Source: Lycorma delicatula (taxonomy: Eukaryota > Arthropoda > Insecta > Hemiptera > Fulgoridae). Taken from it: 64,000 nucleotides of DNA. The notes under the pieces were generated by a model. The model was not told the DNA's origin, made no database searches, and saw only the letters and a list, made by a program, of their open reading frames with translations. Positions 12,226 to 24,530 of the stretch are shown here, piece after piece. The translations under genes and the position numbers were made by a program. Position 1 is the stretch's first letter. Each line of letters starts with the position of its first letter. Location: positions 79,598,515-79,662,514 of the forward strand of contig NC_134456.1 in assembly GCF_047948215.1 (NCBI RefSeq), written 5' to 3'.

Positions 12226-13994
12226 TAACACTGTGGTCGTTATAATTAAATTTTTTATCGAAAAATATGTTAGAAGATAATAAAAAAGAATATAATTTAC
12301 GTTTTTTTTTTTCTTCCATACACGCTAATAAGTAGACTTAATTTTTTTTTTTGTACGAATCTTAAATTATTCCTTTATGCGAGTAAATAGTTTAATTTAT
12401 TTTTTTTTAATTTCTGTCGGTGAAACAAATACCTAAGTTTAAATATAAATTGATTAATATTCAAAAGTCAGTCTTTTAATATTGATAAAACCAGTAAATA
12501 ATTAAGAAATGCATGACAGTGTAAAAAATAATAAATTTTATTTTGATTGTCTCTTTTTCAGTTTTTTAAATGTCAACTTATTGAAGTCTGTACAAAATTG
12601 AAAGCAAGAAACTTATCAACAAATCAGTGTGACACTGACTTCAAAATCCCAAATTTTAAACGCAAGGAAAACAAACCAAATAATCTTTTTTTTTTACTTT
12701 TACTTAACATTAATGTAGACGAAGAAAAACCACTAAACTATAATAAATAAAAAAACCGAAAAAAGCTAAAATTCACCATCTTGAAGGTAAAGATAAGAAA
12801 AGGACCGCAGTAATATGAAAAGATTACTAACGAGCATGAGTTAAGGTTCACCGGAATGCGGAATATACTATTTTTTACCTTGTTTATACACGTATATTCA
12901 TATGGAATATGAAAAAATTTACTCTTCTAATTGATTTTAATATCATTTTATGAATTTACTTTTAATATTTAGGCAACGTTACCGAAAATTTTCTTTTTCA
13001 GTAAATCTTCATAAAGTTTCGCGAAAAATACTTTGCATTTTATGTCATCGAGCTGTTTATCATTACGATATAACAATTCACTTCATGTCGACAGACACAA
13101 TATCATCAATGATTTATAATTATTCGTTTTAAAAATTGTCCACTCCAGGTATCTACAAAAAACTTACTGCTGGGTCACCAGAAATATATCCTCTACAAAG
13201 TAATAAAAATCGTTGCTTCTAGTAAAAATATATGTTTAAACGTGAAAAAAATAACGTACGGTTCGATTTCAGAACCATCGCCGTTTTAATTTTGTCTCTT
13301 AAGATCACTTTTTCGACAAATTATTGAATAATTCTTCTATTTCTATTCATAATTACTATATAATTTAATCTGCTATTTTGTTCGCACTATTTTATTAAGG
13401 TGTATTGTGTTTCCGGTAAATCTCAAAATACGGCGAATGTATGAAGTGTCCTCCACCGTTTTGGACAAAGTCTTAGGTATCTTCGTAATTTCGGACATAC
13501 CCAAGTAAATCGCAAGCCGTCCAAGCGTCTTAGCTAGAGAACCAAATTTTTTTTTATTGCAGGATGAGTAAACCTGTATAATATGTTGGAATCTGAAAAA
13601 CATACTGAGACTGGAAGACTGTTCTGTAACAAATAAAATTCTAAAAAGAAGCAGTTTTTTCAAATAATTTTGAACAGACAAGATGAAGGCTTATTGGGCG
13701 AAAAGAATTAGGATTTTGTAAGATTTTCCAGTTTTTAAAATCAGTTTGATGTAGGAACATTTTTTACATCAAATATATAGAGTATTTCTAAAATGGTGAG
13801 CTGGCTATACTCTTTCAGTTTCTATTTGTAAAACTATACAAAAAATATACTTAGGAAAATTGGCAATTTCTCCTTCGTTCTCCCACTGTCCGCCATTTTA
13901 TTATTTTTTTATAAAAATTTATATCTCAAGTTTGGATAGAGGAATCACATTAATATGTGGTAAGCGTCTTGGTAATAAATTTTTTAAATTATCA
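12226..13994. other. No gene supported
   Basis: AT-rich. The frames at 12547-12750 (+) and 13373-13681 (-) show no recognisable domain. Segments such as TCTCCTTCGTTCTCCCACTG near 13868 look like repeat DNA but have no second copy here. Confidence 0.5.
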
Positions 13995-15870
13995 AAAAGT
14001 CAGAACTAATATATATTTATCTTATGATTTTGCAAGTGTACGAAAGTATCCACAATCAGATGGAAATGTCCAAATTTGACCAGAGCACTTGGAGTCACTT
14101 GATGTAGAGTTTCCAGGTCACCGTTAAACGCTTGAAGTGGGCACTCCGTAGCAATATGTTCTATTGTCTGCTCCGTAGTCACAGTCGCAGTCTGCAGATG
14201 GGCGGAAACCACTTCTTCAAGGTATAGCCACACCTCCTTTGACCGTCTTAATGCGGTTCAGCTTCGACCAGGTTTGGCGCGATAGTTGGAATCCCTCAAC
14301 CTTCTTTGTTGGATCTTGAACCAGGTGAGCATTGTTGGGTGGGCGTTCATTCCAGCGCTGTCGCCACTTTGAGGCCACGTCAACAGAATTGATACTTTCT
14401 AATCCAGCCCAGGGTGGTTTGCGTGACCTCAGCCGAGTTCTTGGTAGATCTTGTGGGCATCGTACAAGAGAGAATTCTTTTGAGAAGTGATCCTCTTGAG
14501 CAAATCTACGTTAGCTCAGATCTTGCAGACCAATATAGCCAGGACAGGCAACCACTGAGTAGGAGTAGATCTAACGGTACCAGTGACATTCCTCATGGCT
14601 TCAATGAGCTGCACACCAATCTTTGTTGTGTGGGCGATATTTTCCCACACTGGGGCGCAATATTCACCAGCTGAATACACAAGAGCGAGTGCCGCACAGC
14701 GTAGAGCATTGGCGTCTGCACCCCAACTGCTTCCGACAATCTTGTGAAGTAGATTCACTGTTGAGCCAAGTTTCTTGGTTAACTTGGTACACTGTTGTTT
14801 GAATGTCAAGAACCGATCCAGAATGCTTCCCAGATATATTGGATTATAATTATGGGGCACTTCGATTCCGTCGAAAGTCACATGTAGCTTCCTTTAGGGC
14901 TTCTTTATTATTTAGATGGAATACAGTGACCTCAGTCTTATTTGGGTTAGGCTCAAGTCTCCATTTATGGAAGTAATCACTCAATTTCGTCAGATCACCT
15001 GTCAGCACACTCCCACAGTGCATAAGATTCTTACTCTGGAAGACCGATGCTAGATCGTCCGCATACTGGATTTTCATGGAGTCCGTGTCTGGCATGTCAT
15101 GGATATACAGATTAAACAGAATGTGAGCCAGAAAAGATCCCTGAGGTAGGCATTTTTCAGAGTTCTCCATCTACTAACCCGTCCATTCAAGGACAGCTTA
15201 AAGCGCTTGTCAGAAAGTATGTTGCTCACTAGAAACGCCAGTCTTTGACATGGAATGACCTCAATAAACTTCGACATCAATCCTTCCTCCGCACAGTGTC
15301 ATAATAAGCTGCCGTAAGATCCACAAAAACTGCAGCTGAAATCCAGTTTCCACTAGAGTTGTCAATGTTAAGACCTGGTCGCAGCAGCTCCGATGCTTCC
15401 TAAAGCAACTCTGCTTGGCGGGGATAATTTGATCAACGGTCTCATGAATCCGATTTAGCATAAGCCTTTCTAGTATTTAATAGGTCTAGCATAGGTGTTT
15501 AGTGTGAGGGCGTATTTCCACCTTCCTGAAGAATTGCACACCAGCTGTACCAGGAAGGGTGGGTAGCCAGATATATACATATACGCATTTAATATATAAT
15601 TTAACATTTTGTGGAACCTGTTAGCGAGCCCGACCCAGCTCAGGCCCCCGTAAATGGGATTCTTCCACCTCTTTAAAAAAAAGGACAGGTAGTTTATAGA
15701 GTGGTTTATAGGATGAGTAGTGATACTGGTCGGTAGTGAGAAGCATCAGTTCCGTCTTTGCCTGGTTTCAGGATGGTAATTACCTTAGCCTGTTTGAAAA
15801 GCTTCGGCAATTTTCCAGTTCTCAGAATCTTATTGAAAAATTCAATGAACCACACAAATTACAAAATGGC
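13995..15870 (-). pseudogene. Non-LTR retrotransposon (Jockey/CR1-like) reverse transcriptase relic
   Basis: On the minus strand, from high to low coordinates, RT blocks appear in order: LPKLFKQAKVITILKPGK with SHYRPVSLL (about 15710-15830), a GFRK-type entry CFRKHRSCCDQVLTLTTLVE (about 15340-15420), AVFVDLTAAYDTV in a shifted frame (about 15290-15330), CLPQGSFLAHILFNLYIHDM, and the catalytic YADDL at about 15051-15065. Then come WRLEPNPNKTEVTVFH (thumb region) and YLGSILDRFLTF...LVYSAGEYCAPVW. Frameshifts separate each block, and about 230 bp of unrelated sequence (near 15480-15710) interrupts the RT. The 5' half of the element is absent. It is dead. Confidence 0.88.
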
Positions 15871-17466
15871 GGCCATGTTTATTTTTCAATCCGTTATATC
15901 TCCATATATATATGGTTTATCAAAATATATGTCATTTGCTAAAATATTAAGCCTTTTATTTTTTTAAATCGGTTTACAAATAGTATAGTTACGACTAATC
16001 CATTTAAAATTGATGGATGATTAAAAGACTGAGGGATAAAAATTAATTTTACATTGAAACGCTTTATTTTTTAAACTTTTTATTGTAGATATGAATATCT
16101 TCTTGCTTTTGTTTTGTCGCAAAGAAAAACAAAACTTTAGTAAAGATACTGAATGACTTGCAGTATTCTCCGTAGTTCGAATCGAGAAAAATACACTAAT
16201 AGTTTTTACTGCTATGGAAAGCATAGCTTTCATTTAAACCATTTCAAAATTTTGCAAACAACCCCACTTTATATTAAGCTCAGTACATGTGTATCTTACC
16301 ATTCTAGAAAAGATTTTTCTCCCAAATTCTCCCCCCAAAAAATCTATTTATTTTTTAATTTTTTGCATATCTTTTAACCGATTTTTTTTTATGTATTTCT
16401 AAACATAAGTATTAGTGAAAGTGGCCTCAAAAAATACTTGGGGGCAATATTGGAAATGGCGGAGTCGATCAAAGTAAAAATATGTTGATTTTTAAAATGT
16501 TTTAAACTTTTTTCGCGTTTCATTATTTTTCCACTTTGTAAAAATAAATAACCAATGCCAAGATTGTATAATAACTTTGTTGTCAGCTTTTTTTTTCATA
16601 TTTTCCCAAATTCTCTTGGTCTACCTTAATTAATATAAATAACTTTCATATAAGCTCGAATTTGATTGAGTTTTCCCAGTCAACGTTTCTTTTTATATAT
16701 ATTTATATAATTATATTATACAAATTAAACGCAAATCAAAGTTAAAATCTATTATTTATAGATTTAATAATATTTTACTATAATTTACTTATAATAGTTA
16801 TAATAATAATGGTTATTATATACATAGCTGAACTGGCCAATCTTCTATCACTACCGATAATTTGTTTTTTCAGTGTAGTTTTCCTTATTTGATTTTACAA
16901 ATAATTGTAGTAGATTTACAACAGGATTAATCCAACTAATATTGATTTTTTTCGACTTGTTTCTAGATAGCTTATCGAAAACGAAGAATAGAATATTATT
17001 CTATGTTTTGAAAACGGTATGACCTCGAATCGATATATTTACTTTACACATCGTTCAAATTAAAAATATCAATCGTTAATAATATTTTTGGATTAACGGA
17101 TTAATATTAAAGGATTAACCTTTTAAAAATTACATAACACATTATTATGTATCCTTAATTTTTTTTTGGAATTAGAATAACTTCAAATTAAAGGAGAACT
17201 TAACAGTAATATTAATTATAATTAGGTGATTAAAAGAATTTGTATAAGGTCAGTTAACAACAGAGGAAAAAATAAGAATATAAATTTGTTTTTAATAATG
17301 GAATTATCTTTAATAACGAAAATTAAGTAAATAATAGACTATTTATTGTAAGTACAGGGTAAACTTGTTAATATAAAAAACAATTTTTGACAGCCTCGTT
17401 TAAATATTCTGTTATTATTATTTTAAACCGATTAAAAATTATAATTTAAGTAGGCCTATATACTTC

Positions 17467-17470
<4 letters not shown>
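15871..17470. other. No gene recognised; possible repeat with ATGGCGG ends
   Basis: AAAATGGCGGCCATG occurs at 15864-15878 and GAAATGGCGGAGTCG near 16454. Similar 'ATGGCGG' phrases often bound insect repeats, but I could not establish an element. The rest is AT-rich. Confidence 0.4.

Positions 17471-17536
<66 letters not shown>
17471..17536. repeat. (TA)n microsatellite, about 33 units
   Basis: Uninterrupted TA dinucleotide run. Confidence 0.97.
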
Positions 17537-17539
<3 letters not shown>

Positions 17540-17717
17540 AACAAGTAAATTTAAAGAACAAATACTAATTACTATACGAGAATGGAGGGAGTAAATGTTA
17601 CACTATGACATTTAAAAATAGATATTAAAGGATTCAGTTCGTTTAATTTTATTAAAAAAAAGTCTTCTTCCTCAGGATACATCGTTAACCGTATATTTTT
17701 TTTACGGGTCCAAATAC

Positions 17718-17948
17718 ATGGAAAATGTCAAAACAGGAAAGAGTGAGGGCAGTGGGCTGCCTTGGGAACAGGACTTAAAGGACCTTGAGGCCCGCCCGGC
17801 CCCAGGGCAAGGTCGCCACGCCCGGAACCGCCCGCGCTTACCGCTGCTGCATACGCGGCTAAACTGTAACAGTTATAACCGGTCGACTGAAGTACTAACT
17901 AAAATACTGTACACTATAATATGCGGATTATCGCGTAACAGCAGTTAA
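17718..17948. other. GC-rich patch
   Basis: Starkly GC-rich against its surroundings (GGCCCGCCCGGCCCCAGGGC, then CGCCCGCGCTTACCGC), with an open 76-codon + strand frame that has no recognisable domain. Probably a repeat fragment. The composition resembles the GC-rich end of the 24.5-26.6 kb element, but I could not align the two. Confidence 0.45.
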
Positions 17949-18434
17949 CAGTCGCATCATGCGATTTGACAACAGTCTATTATGACTACTTAACTGACGT
18001 ACAGAAAACCGGCATTACATCATTTAGTGTTTTCTCTATTATAATGTATTCCACCGAGCTAAAAATATCACACAAGGCAGTAAAAAATTCATTTTATAAT
18101 TATTAACAAGAGCACATATCCAGTACCTTTTTCTCATTAAAAAAAAGTTATATACTATACTCCCTTGTAAAAATTACATCATGTAATATTACGATTAGAA
18201 GTAATCCGTATGTACCAACCAAAAGGCTGATGTAATTTTTACATATGGTGAACAAAGCCTAGGTAAACTGTAGTAAACGAATTGTAACAGGTTTAAAGCT
18301 GAATTACTCGGTATTGCTGTGGGTGCCAGTTCTTAATCATCACTTTAAAGTGACTTTAAACTTTGGCAAAATTTCCAGAATTTGCATATGAACATTTTTT
18401 TCAAATTTTCGTGTTTTTTATTATTATTCGTCTA

Positions 18435-18466
<32 letters not shown>

Positions 18467-19337
18467 AGTACATCAGTTCATCAAATCTGATTAACCTCGA
18501 AGGTTGAAACTTATACTCCTACCGAAGGAAAACTTTCTCTTATTGCTCCTTCGGGGGTCACTTACTGGCCTACATCTTCCACCAAACACCTGATGTGCTT
18601 CACTTTTTATTACAACTAAAGTTATCGTATTCACCCATATAGAATCACCGATTAGCTGTTTTCTATCTTAGCAATTTATTAAGAAGAAGTTATTTTAATA
18701 GTAATAATCGTCCTTTACACCGTTTTTCACGTGCAATCCATTAAATAGTGATTTATTAAAAAATTACTTTAATGAAAAATTGAATTTGTACATTCCACTC
18801 GTAACACATCTTTATATACAATACGCTTCTGAAAAAATCGTTACAACGGCACATAGAAACAAAACAAGACTTATCGTCTAGTATACGCCCAAGTTTGACT
18901 AATTAGGAAACAAATAGGACTTAAATTTGGCAATTATACATTTCTGTTATAAATAAAATCGTTTGAAATTTAAAAAAAAATTCTAAGATAATTAAAAGTA
19001 TATTAATTTGATTCATGGTGACATACTTATGGGAAATATATGTTAAAAGCATTTTTTTTTAATATAAGGCTTATGGTTACAATTTTTTGGCGTAGGTTTA
19101 CAACAGTTACGAGTAATGTTTAGCATAATTTTCAACTCCAATAGTTACTTACAACCCTTGACGTAGGGATTGAAGTGAAAAAATAGTGATTTGCTAGAGA
19201 AATCATAGTTTAATTAGTATTAAACCTATAATAGAAAAACTAGTGTCATTTAAAAGGCATTCCATTTAAAACTTGGTTTTATGAACTCTAAATACAGATT
19301 AAAAATATACTGTTTACAAACAACTATTTTATTTTTT
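17949..19337. other. No gene recognised; hairpin and poly-T tract
   Basis: A 14-bp inverted pair, GTAAAAATTACATC (18167-18180) with GATGTAATTTTTAC (18229-18242), has a 48-nt loop. A run of about 28 T begins near 18434; with the sequence to its right it could be the poly-A end of a minus-strand retroinsertion. Confidence 0.5.
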
Positions 19338-19977
19338 ACTTCCTTGTACGAAGTAAAGAAAGTATTGTGATCGCAAAAAATTTCGGTTTTCAAATTTCAA
19401 CGGAAATATCCATTTTGACCATCCGTGAGTCAATTTTGACTAGTTTCGGCGTGACGTGCATAACTCAAAAAACGATTAGTCCTAGTTTGTTGAAATTTTG
19501 GATTTAGGACTGCTGTAACATCTAGTTGTGTACCTCCCCTTTTGATTGCAATCGACTGGACCAAAAGTATCCAAAAAAACCCCAAAACATTGGATTTTGG
19601 AATTTTTCTTAACTTCAGTAATAAGAGCTTTTCAACGAGTATTGAGAGCTTTTCTATGATATATCATAAGTGGTACTTATTTTCATTGGTTTCAAAGTTA
19701 TAGTCAAATGAAATATTTGGATCATAAGGGAAATGCACATCGGTTCGAATCAGACTTCATCTCCTTTTCTATTATTTTAACTTTTTTTTTAATTTATGTT
19801 TTTTAATTTTTTTTTTTTAAACTAAATATATTGTTTTATTAATAATTAATTATTAACCCATGATTGTAAAAAAAATGTACAATAAATAATTATATTCAAT
19901 AACAAAAAAAATATATGGAAAAAATCAGAAGTTATTAGTGAAATAAAATTTTTTGTACTTTTAAAAATGTGTATGTG
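19338..19977 (+). mobile_element. TIR repeat family 'ACTTCCTTGTACG', 3'-truncated copy
   Basis: Begins with terminus ACTTCCTTGTACGAAGTAAA, followed by the body shared with the other copies (TAACTCAAAAAACGATTAGT, GGATTTAGGACTGCTGTAAC, ATTGCAATCGACTGGACC). It carries CATCGGTTCGAATCAGACTT at 19737-19756, containing a tRNA B-box-like GGTTCGAATC followed by T-rich DNA. The body ends around AAAAATGTGTATGTGTAG and the right terminus is lost. Confidence 0.88.
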
Positions 19978-22344
19978 TAGAAGAGTTTGTGAAACATCTG
20001 ATTATTTAATATTAATTGAACATTATAATTTAGAATCGTATTATTTTTTGAAACAAAGGTTAACGATTGTAAATGAAAAAGAAAGTGTAACTAAAGTGGT
20101 ACAAGGGATATATTTAATAAATTCAAATAATAGTCAAATATTTTATAAGGATAGCCCACTACAATATATATTAAAAGTTGTGGGTATCCTAAATTTATTG
20201 ATGTAAATGAATTGAATGAATATGGACAAATTGCAATACTGAATTATCAATAGTGTTATTATAGAATCATGAATGAATGAAAAAGTTACAAGAAAATGAT
20301 TGACAGAAAGGAGTTTTTGTATGGTTCAAAATTAAAAAAGGCTTTCCTACATAAGTTATTCTAATTACGATGAGTTTTTTTTAATTTTTATACATTATTG
20401 TTTTTGGAAAATATGTTATGGATAAATGCCAAAAAAATTGTTTTTCAAACAAGAGCGAGTCTTTACCTCTGTAAATAACTTGAGTTGAAATGTTGATAAA
20501 ATTTTATTTTTAATCTGTTTAGCCTGCAAAAATTTCATCAAAATTGGTCCAGTTTGAGTGAGTGATGTTTAGACAATAAAAACACTTTCTTAGTAGTTTT
20601 CACAAGTGTTCTCAGAGTTTCACAAGTAACACAAAGATCATGAAAAAAACATATTCAGAGCAATATACTAAAACTTACAACATGCGGTACAATTATATAT
20701 TATACAAATGGACAGGTACCTAAGTTATAGAAATGGTAATTTACTGTGTACTAGAGAATTTTTAGCAGCTAACATTCAAATAGGCATTAAACGTTTTCAA
20801 ATCATGTTTTACTACTTCCTTCTTAAAACGTATTACTTTTACGTATCACATATTATAATTAATAAAATATATAAATATACACATATTATATAGTGAAAGG
20901 TATTAAAATAAAATTAATTGTTCTTTGGTCACAACTAACTGTCCACAAGGATAAATTAGATTTACAAGGTCAAAAAAACAAACTGAACTTTTCATTATGA
21001 AACAAAATGATCTTATATTATATTAAGAGTACATTATACTTAATATAATATTCCCTAATTGTGATATTTATGTTGTAGCTGTAATATAACACTAACCTGG
21101 TGTGTATATATAATGACACTATTTATATACTTTATATAAACATGAAAGTGGTAAACATAAAAAGCAAATTCTTTAAAAATTTACTTTGTGTATTATTATT
21201 ATTATTACTATAAAGAATTGTTTAGATAAAAAAATATGTAAATTAATTTTTATTTAACAAGTACCATAAGTTTACCGATTACATGTCTATGGTAACAGAA
21301 TATTGCTCTGAAGAAATGTACACATAATACCTGTTGTAATTATGAATAGCCAAAAACAATGATGAAAGTGAAATATTGCTATAATATCTTCAGAATAAAA
21401 AAAATCCATCATTTTAATCACAATTTTGATAGATAATTTTTTTTTTTTATTAGCCGAATTAAAATGGTAATTAATATTAGAATTTTAGAAGAAAAAACTA
21501 AATTAAAAGAACATTTAATCACAACATGAAGTACTCTCAGTTAATTGCAATGTCATAAACAACTTTGGGAAATAAATTTAATTCTTCTAATTTTAATAAA
21601 TCTGTTTGTTAAGTGCTAAAGTCGTAAGTACTCTTGACATAAAACACAAATCACTACAGAATATAGCACAGCCTTTTTCAAGAACAGCAGTTTTTCTCTA
21701 GTTATTCAATCTTATAGGAAAGTAAGAATGAAATGGTTTTCTGTCGCTTTTGCATCAAGACAAATTAACTGTTACATATCCACACACCAAAGTATAAATG
21801 ATATTGTATGCTAAGAGTAACATTAATTTGTCATAATAACTATTCTAGTCAACAGTGAACATCATTACTTCATAGACTAATGCCTCTTGTACTTCTGGTT
21901 TTTATATGCATCAGCTATATGAAACAGCAGGACAGATTGAGTTATACAACAAACTAATTTACCGCTATTAGGTCATGGATAAGGTGGTAAACTGCAGTTG
22001 TTACAACTTAAGGTTCTAAAGACCTAGATCATAATCTCAGTGAATAAGATCTTGGGAATTGGGGGAGAAGAAGTAAGGATAAACTGCCAACTGGCTCTAA
22101 TAGAACAATAAAGTTAACCAACATTGGGTGCATTTTCCTTACATGCTGTTGTCATTTGTTAGAGGTTAATGATTGTAAGATCATATGATGCTTAAAATTA
22201 AAAGAAGAATAAGAAAAGAAGCAATGCATTAAAAATGACATCTATGCAGTAATAAGATGTAAGTAGAGAGAATGCAATTACAATCTGTTTAAAGTAAATT
22301 ACAAAATTGTTATGAATCTCTTAAATTTTGCACAACTGTTTTTC
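19978..22344. other. No gene recognised
   Basis: AT-rich, with low-complexity runs and short frames only. Confidence 0.5.
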
Positions 22345-22913
22345 ACTTCCTTGTACGAACTAAAGGAAATATCCATTTTGACTTGGTTCGGCATGATGTC
22401 TATACGTATGTATGTATCTCGCATAACTCAAAAACAATTAGCCATAGGATATTGAAATTTCGGATTTAGGACTGTTGTACCATCTAGTTGTGTACCTCCC
22501 CTTTAGATTGCAATCGACTGTCCAAAAAAATGGACTTTTTCTTAACTCCAATAGTAAGCCCTCATTGAGAGGTTTTCAACGATATATAATAACTGCTACT
22601 TATTTTCATTGGTTTCAGAGTATAGCCAAATAAAATTTTAATTAATAAAATATTTGGGTCTTACAAGGGGTAAGCACATTCAATCGAATCAGACTTCATC
22701 TCCCTTTTTTAACTTTTTTTTAAAATTTAAATATATTGATTTTAGCAATTATTAACCTCCGATTGCAAAAAAAATTTACGATAAATAATTCAATAATAAC
22801 TATAAAAAAAAGCAAAATATGAAAAAATATCAGACGTCATTAATGAAATAAAATTTTATGACTTTTCATTTTAAAAGAATGTGTATATGTAATTTAATAG
22901 GCAACAAGGAAGT
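22345..22913 (+). mobile_element. TIR repeat family 'ACTTCCTTGTACG', full-length copy
   Basis: Both termini are present: ACTTCCTTGTACGAAC at the left and GCAACAAGGAAGT at the right (imperfect inverted repeats of about 13 bp). The 569-bp body is shared with copies at 7.7, 19.3 and 32.6 kb. It is followed by TATGTGGTGTCCACAC, also seen next to the 8.19 kb end. It has no coding capacity, so it behaves as a MITE-like non-autonomous family. Confidence 0.88.
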
Positions 22914-23770
22914 TATGTGGTGTCCACACTTTAAAAAAATTTTTAAATTAAAAAAAAATATTTTATGTTTGCACATCTAGCATAAGCAGCCAATCTTTTA
23001 TGCTTAAAGTGAGCTTTTTCAAATAATGAATAAGGTAAAAATTTTGTCATTGTTTTTAAAAAAAAAAAAATCATAAACACGCCATCAAAATGTCTTCTGT
23101 TAACGACTTTTAAGTTGAATTTTTCTTGTTAATCGCTGCTAAATGTAACTGTAACAAATAAAGAACAAGTTGGGTAAGAAAAAACCAATTAAAAACCACC
23201 TTAAAATTGCTGTTGATTTTTAATAAATTATATGAACACATATACTAGGCTAATCTCCAGGGATTGTAGATATGAATTAATCAGAACTAAACATATTGTA
23301 GTGGAAATATATTTTAAGGAGTTTGTTTTATAAAAGCGGTTACTGAGAGAAGTATAATAATAAAAAGTGAAACCTTACTGCTTTATCTTTTTTCAGAATG
23401 CATAATTAAAAACTATATAATAAATAAAAAGTGTACAAAGTGTCTTTAAAATATCTTCCACTAAAAATGTGACCGTATAAATTTCTTCATGATGAGATTG
23501 AACTGGAGATAGATACAAACTGTTGAAATAATATTATTAATTTATAGAAAAATATTTCTTGAGACATTTTTTATACATAGATTTTTTTTTTTATATATCA
23601 GAGAATATTTTTTCCACCAGATCCATATGAGGTAGATAATACATCATGTTTATCTGTTGTTATATTCTTACCTGCCCACTCTTTCTTTAACTTTATATCT
23701 TTTACACACAGCCTGCATATAATTTAAGAGAAAACATGCAAATGTACATATGTATCTTTTCTTCTCACCC
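22914..23770. other. No gene recognised
   Basis: AT-rich, nothing supported. Confidence 0.5.
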
Positions 23771-23776
23771 TATTTT

Positions 23777-24360
23777 TTATTGTGAGCATGCTGTTTATAT
23801 ATTTATGCATTATATATACATTTATTTGTGGTTTTTGCCTTTTCTGTTATCCGTTTATTATTTACTTTATTTTATCTTACGTACTGTAATATCGTGCACA
23901 CATGTATTATATGTAAATATATATTTTTCTATTTTTTATTTTACTGATTGCCCATTAACTTAAAACCTTACTCTGATTCTTCACAGATAAAATGACTTTA
24001 CATTACTAGGAACATTGTTTTGCTTTTTAAAAAATATTAATTTTTATAGAGCGCATTAATCTTTAGCATGGTTTGTGTAAAAATAAGCTAAATTATCATC
24101 TATTTCTTATTAAAATTTACATTATTTTAATTATATAGTATAAAAATAAATGTCTATAAGATCATGTTGAACACCTTTTTTGGTAAAATAAGATTAATTA
24201 AAATATCAGGAAACGAATTCGTTTCATTGGGTTTTTTGTTATTGTGCGCATGCTATTTATGTATTTATGCATTATATATACATTTATTTGTGGTTTTTGC
24301 CTTTTTTGTTTGCTGATTATTTTTTTAATTTATTTTATTTTACGTACTATAATATTGTTA
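23777..24360 (+). repeat. Diverged direct repeat, two units of about 120 bp
   Basis: Unit 1 (about 23777-23895) and unit 2 (about 24238-24356) share TTATTGTG-GCATGCT-TTTAT, then an exact block beginning TATTTATGCATTATATATAC and continuing through TTTGTGGTTTTTGCCTTTT, then TTTATTTTA..TTACGTACT-TAATAT. Spacing is about 460 bp. Matching open frames in both are a by-product. Confidence 0.85.
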
Positions 24361-24530
24361 TTCTGGAAATTTTTTACTAAATTATTTGTATTATTAAAAT
24401 CTAAGAATTTTTTAAATTTATTTATTTATTTAGTTTTACGGTATTTATTAATTTTTTTTTATATATAATTAAATATTGTTATGCATTTAAATATTCTTTT
24501 TTCTGCATATACTTATTTTTTTAGTTATTA

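Noticed and set aside
13373..13681. 102-codon minus-strand frame
   Set aside because: No domain, no flanking support; could be an old repeat but cannot be assigned.
17718..17948. 76-codon frame in the 17.7 kb GC patch
   Set aside because: Same composition effect; the patch is listed as a GC island only.
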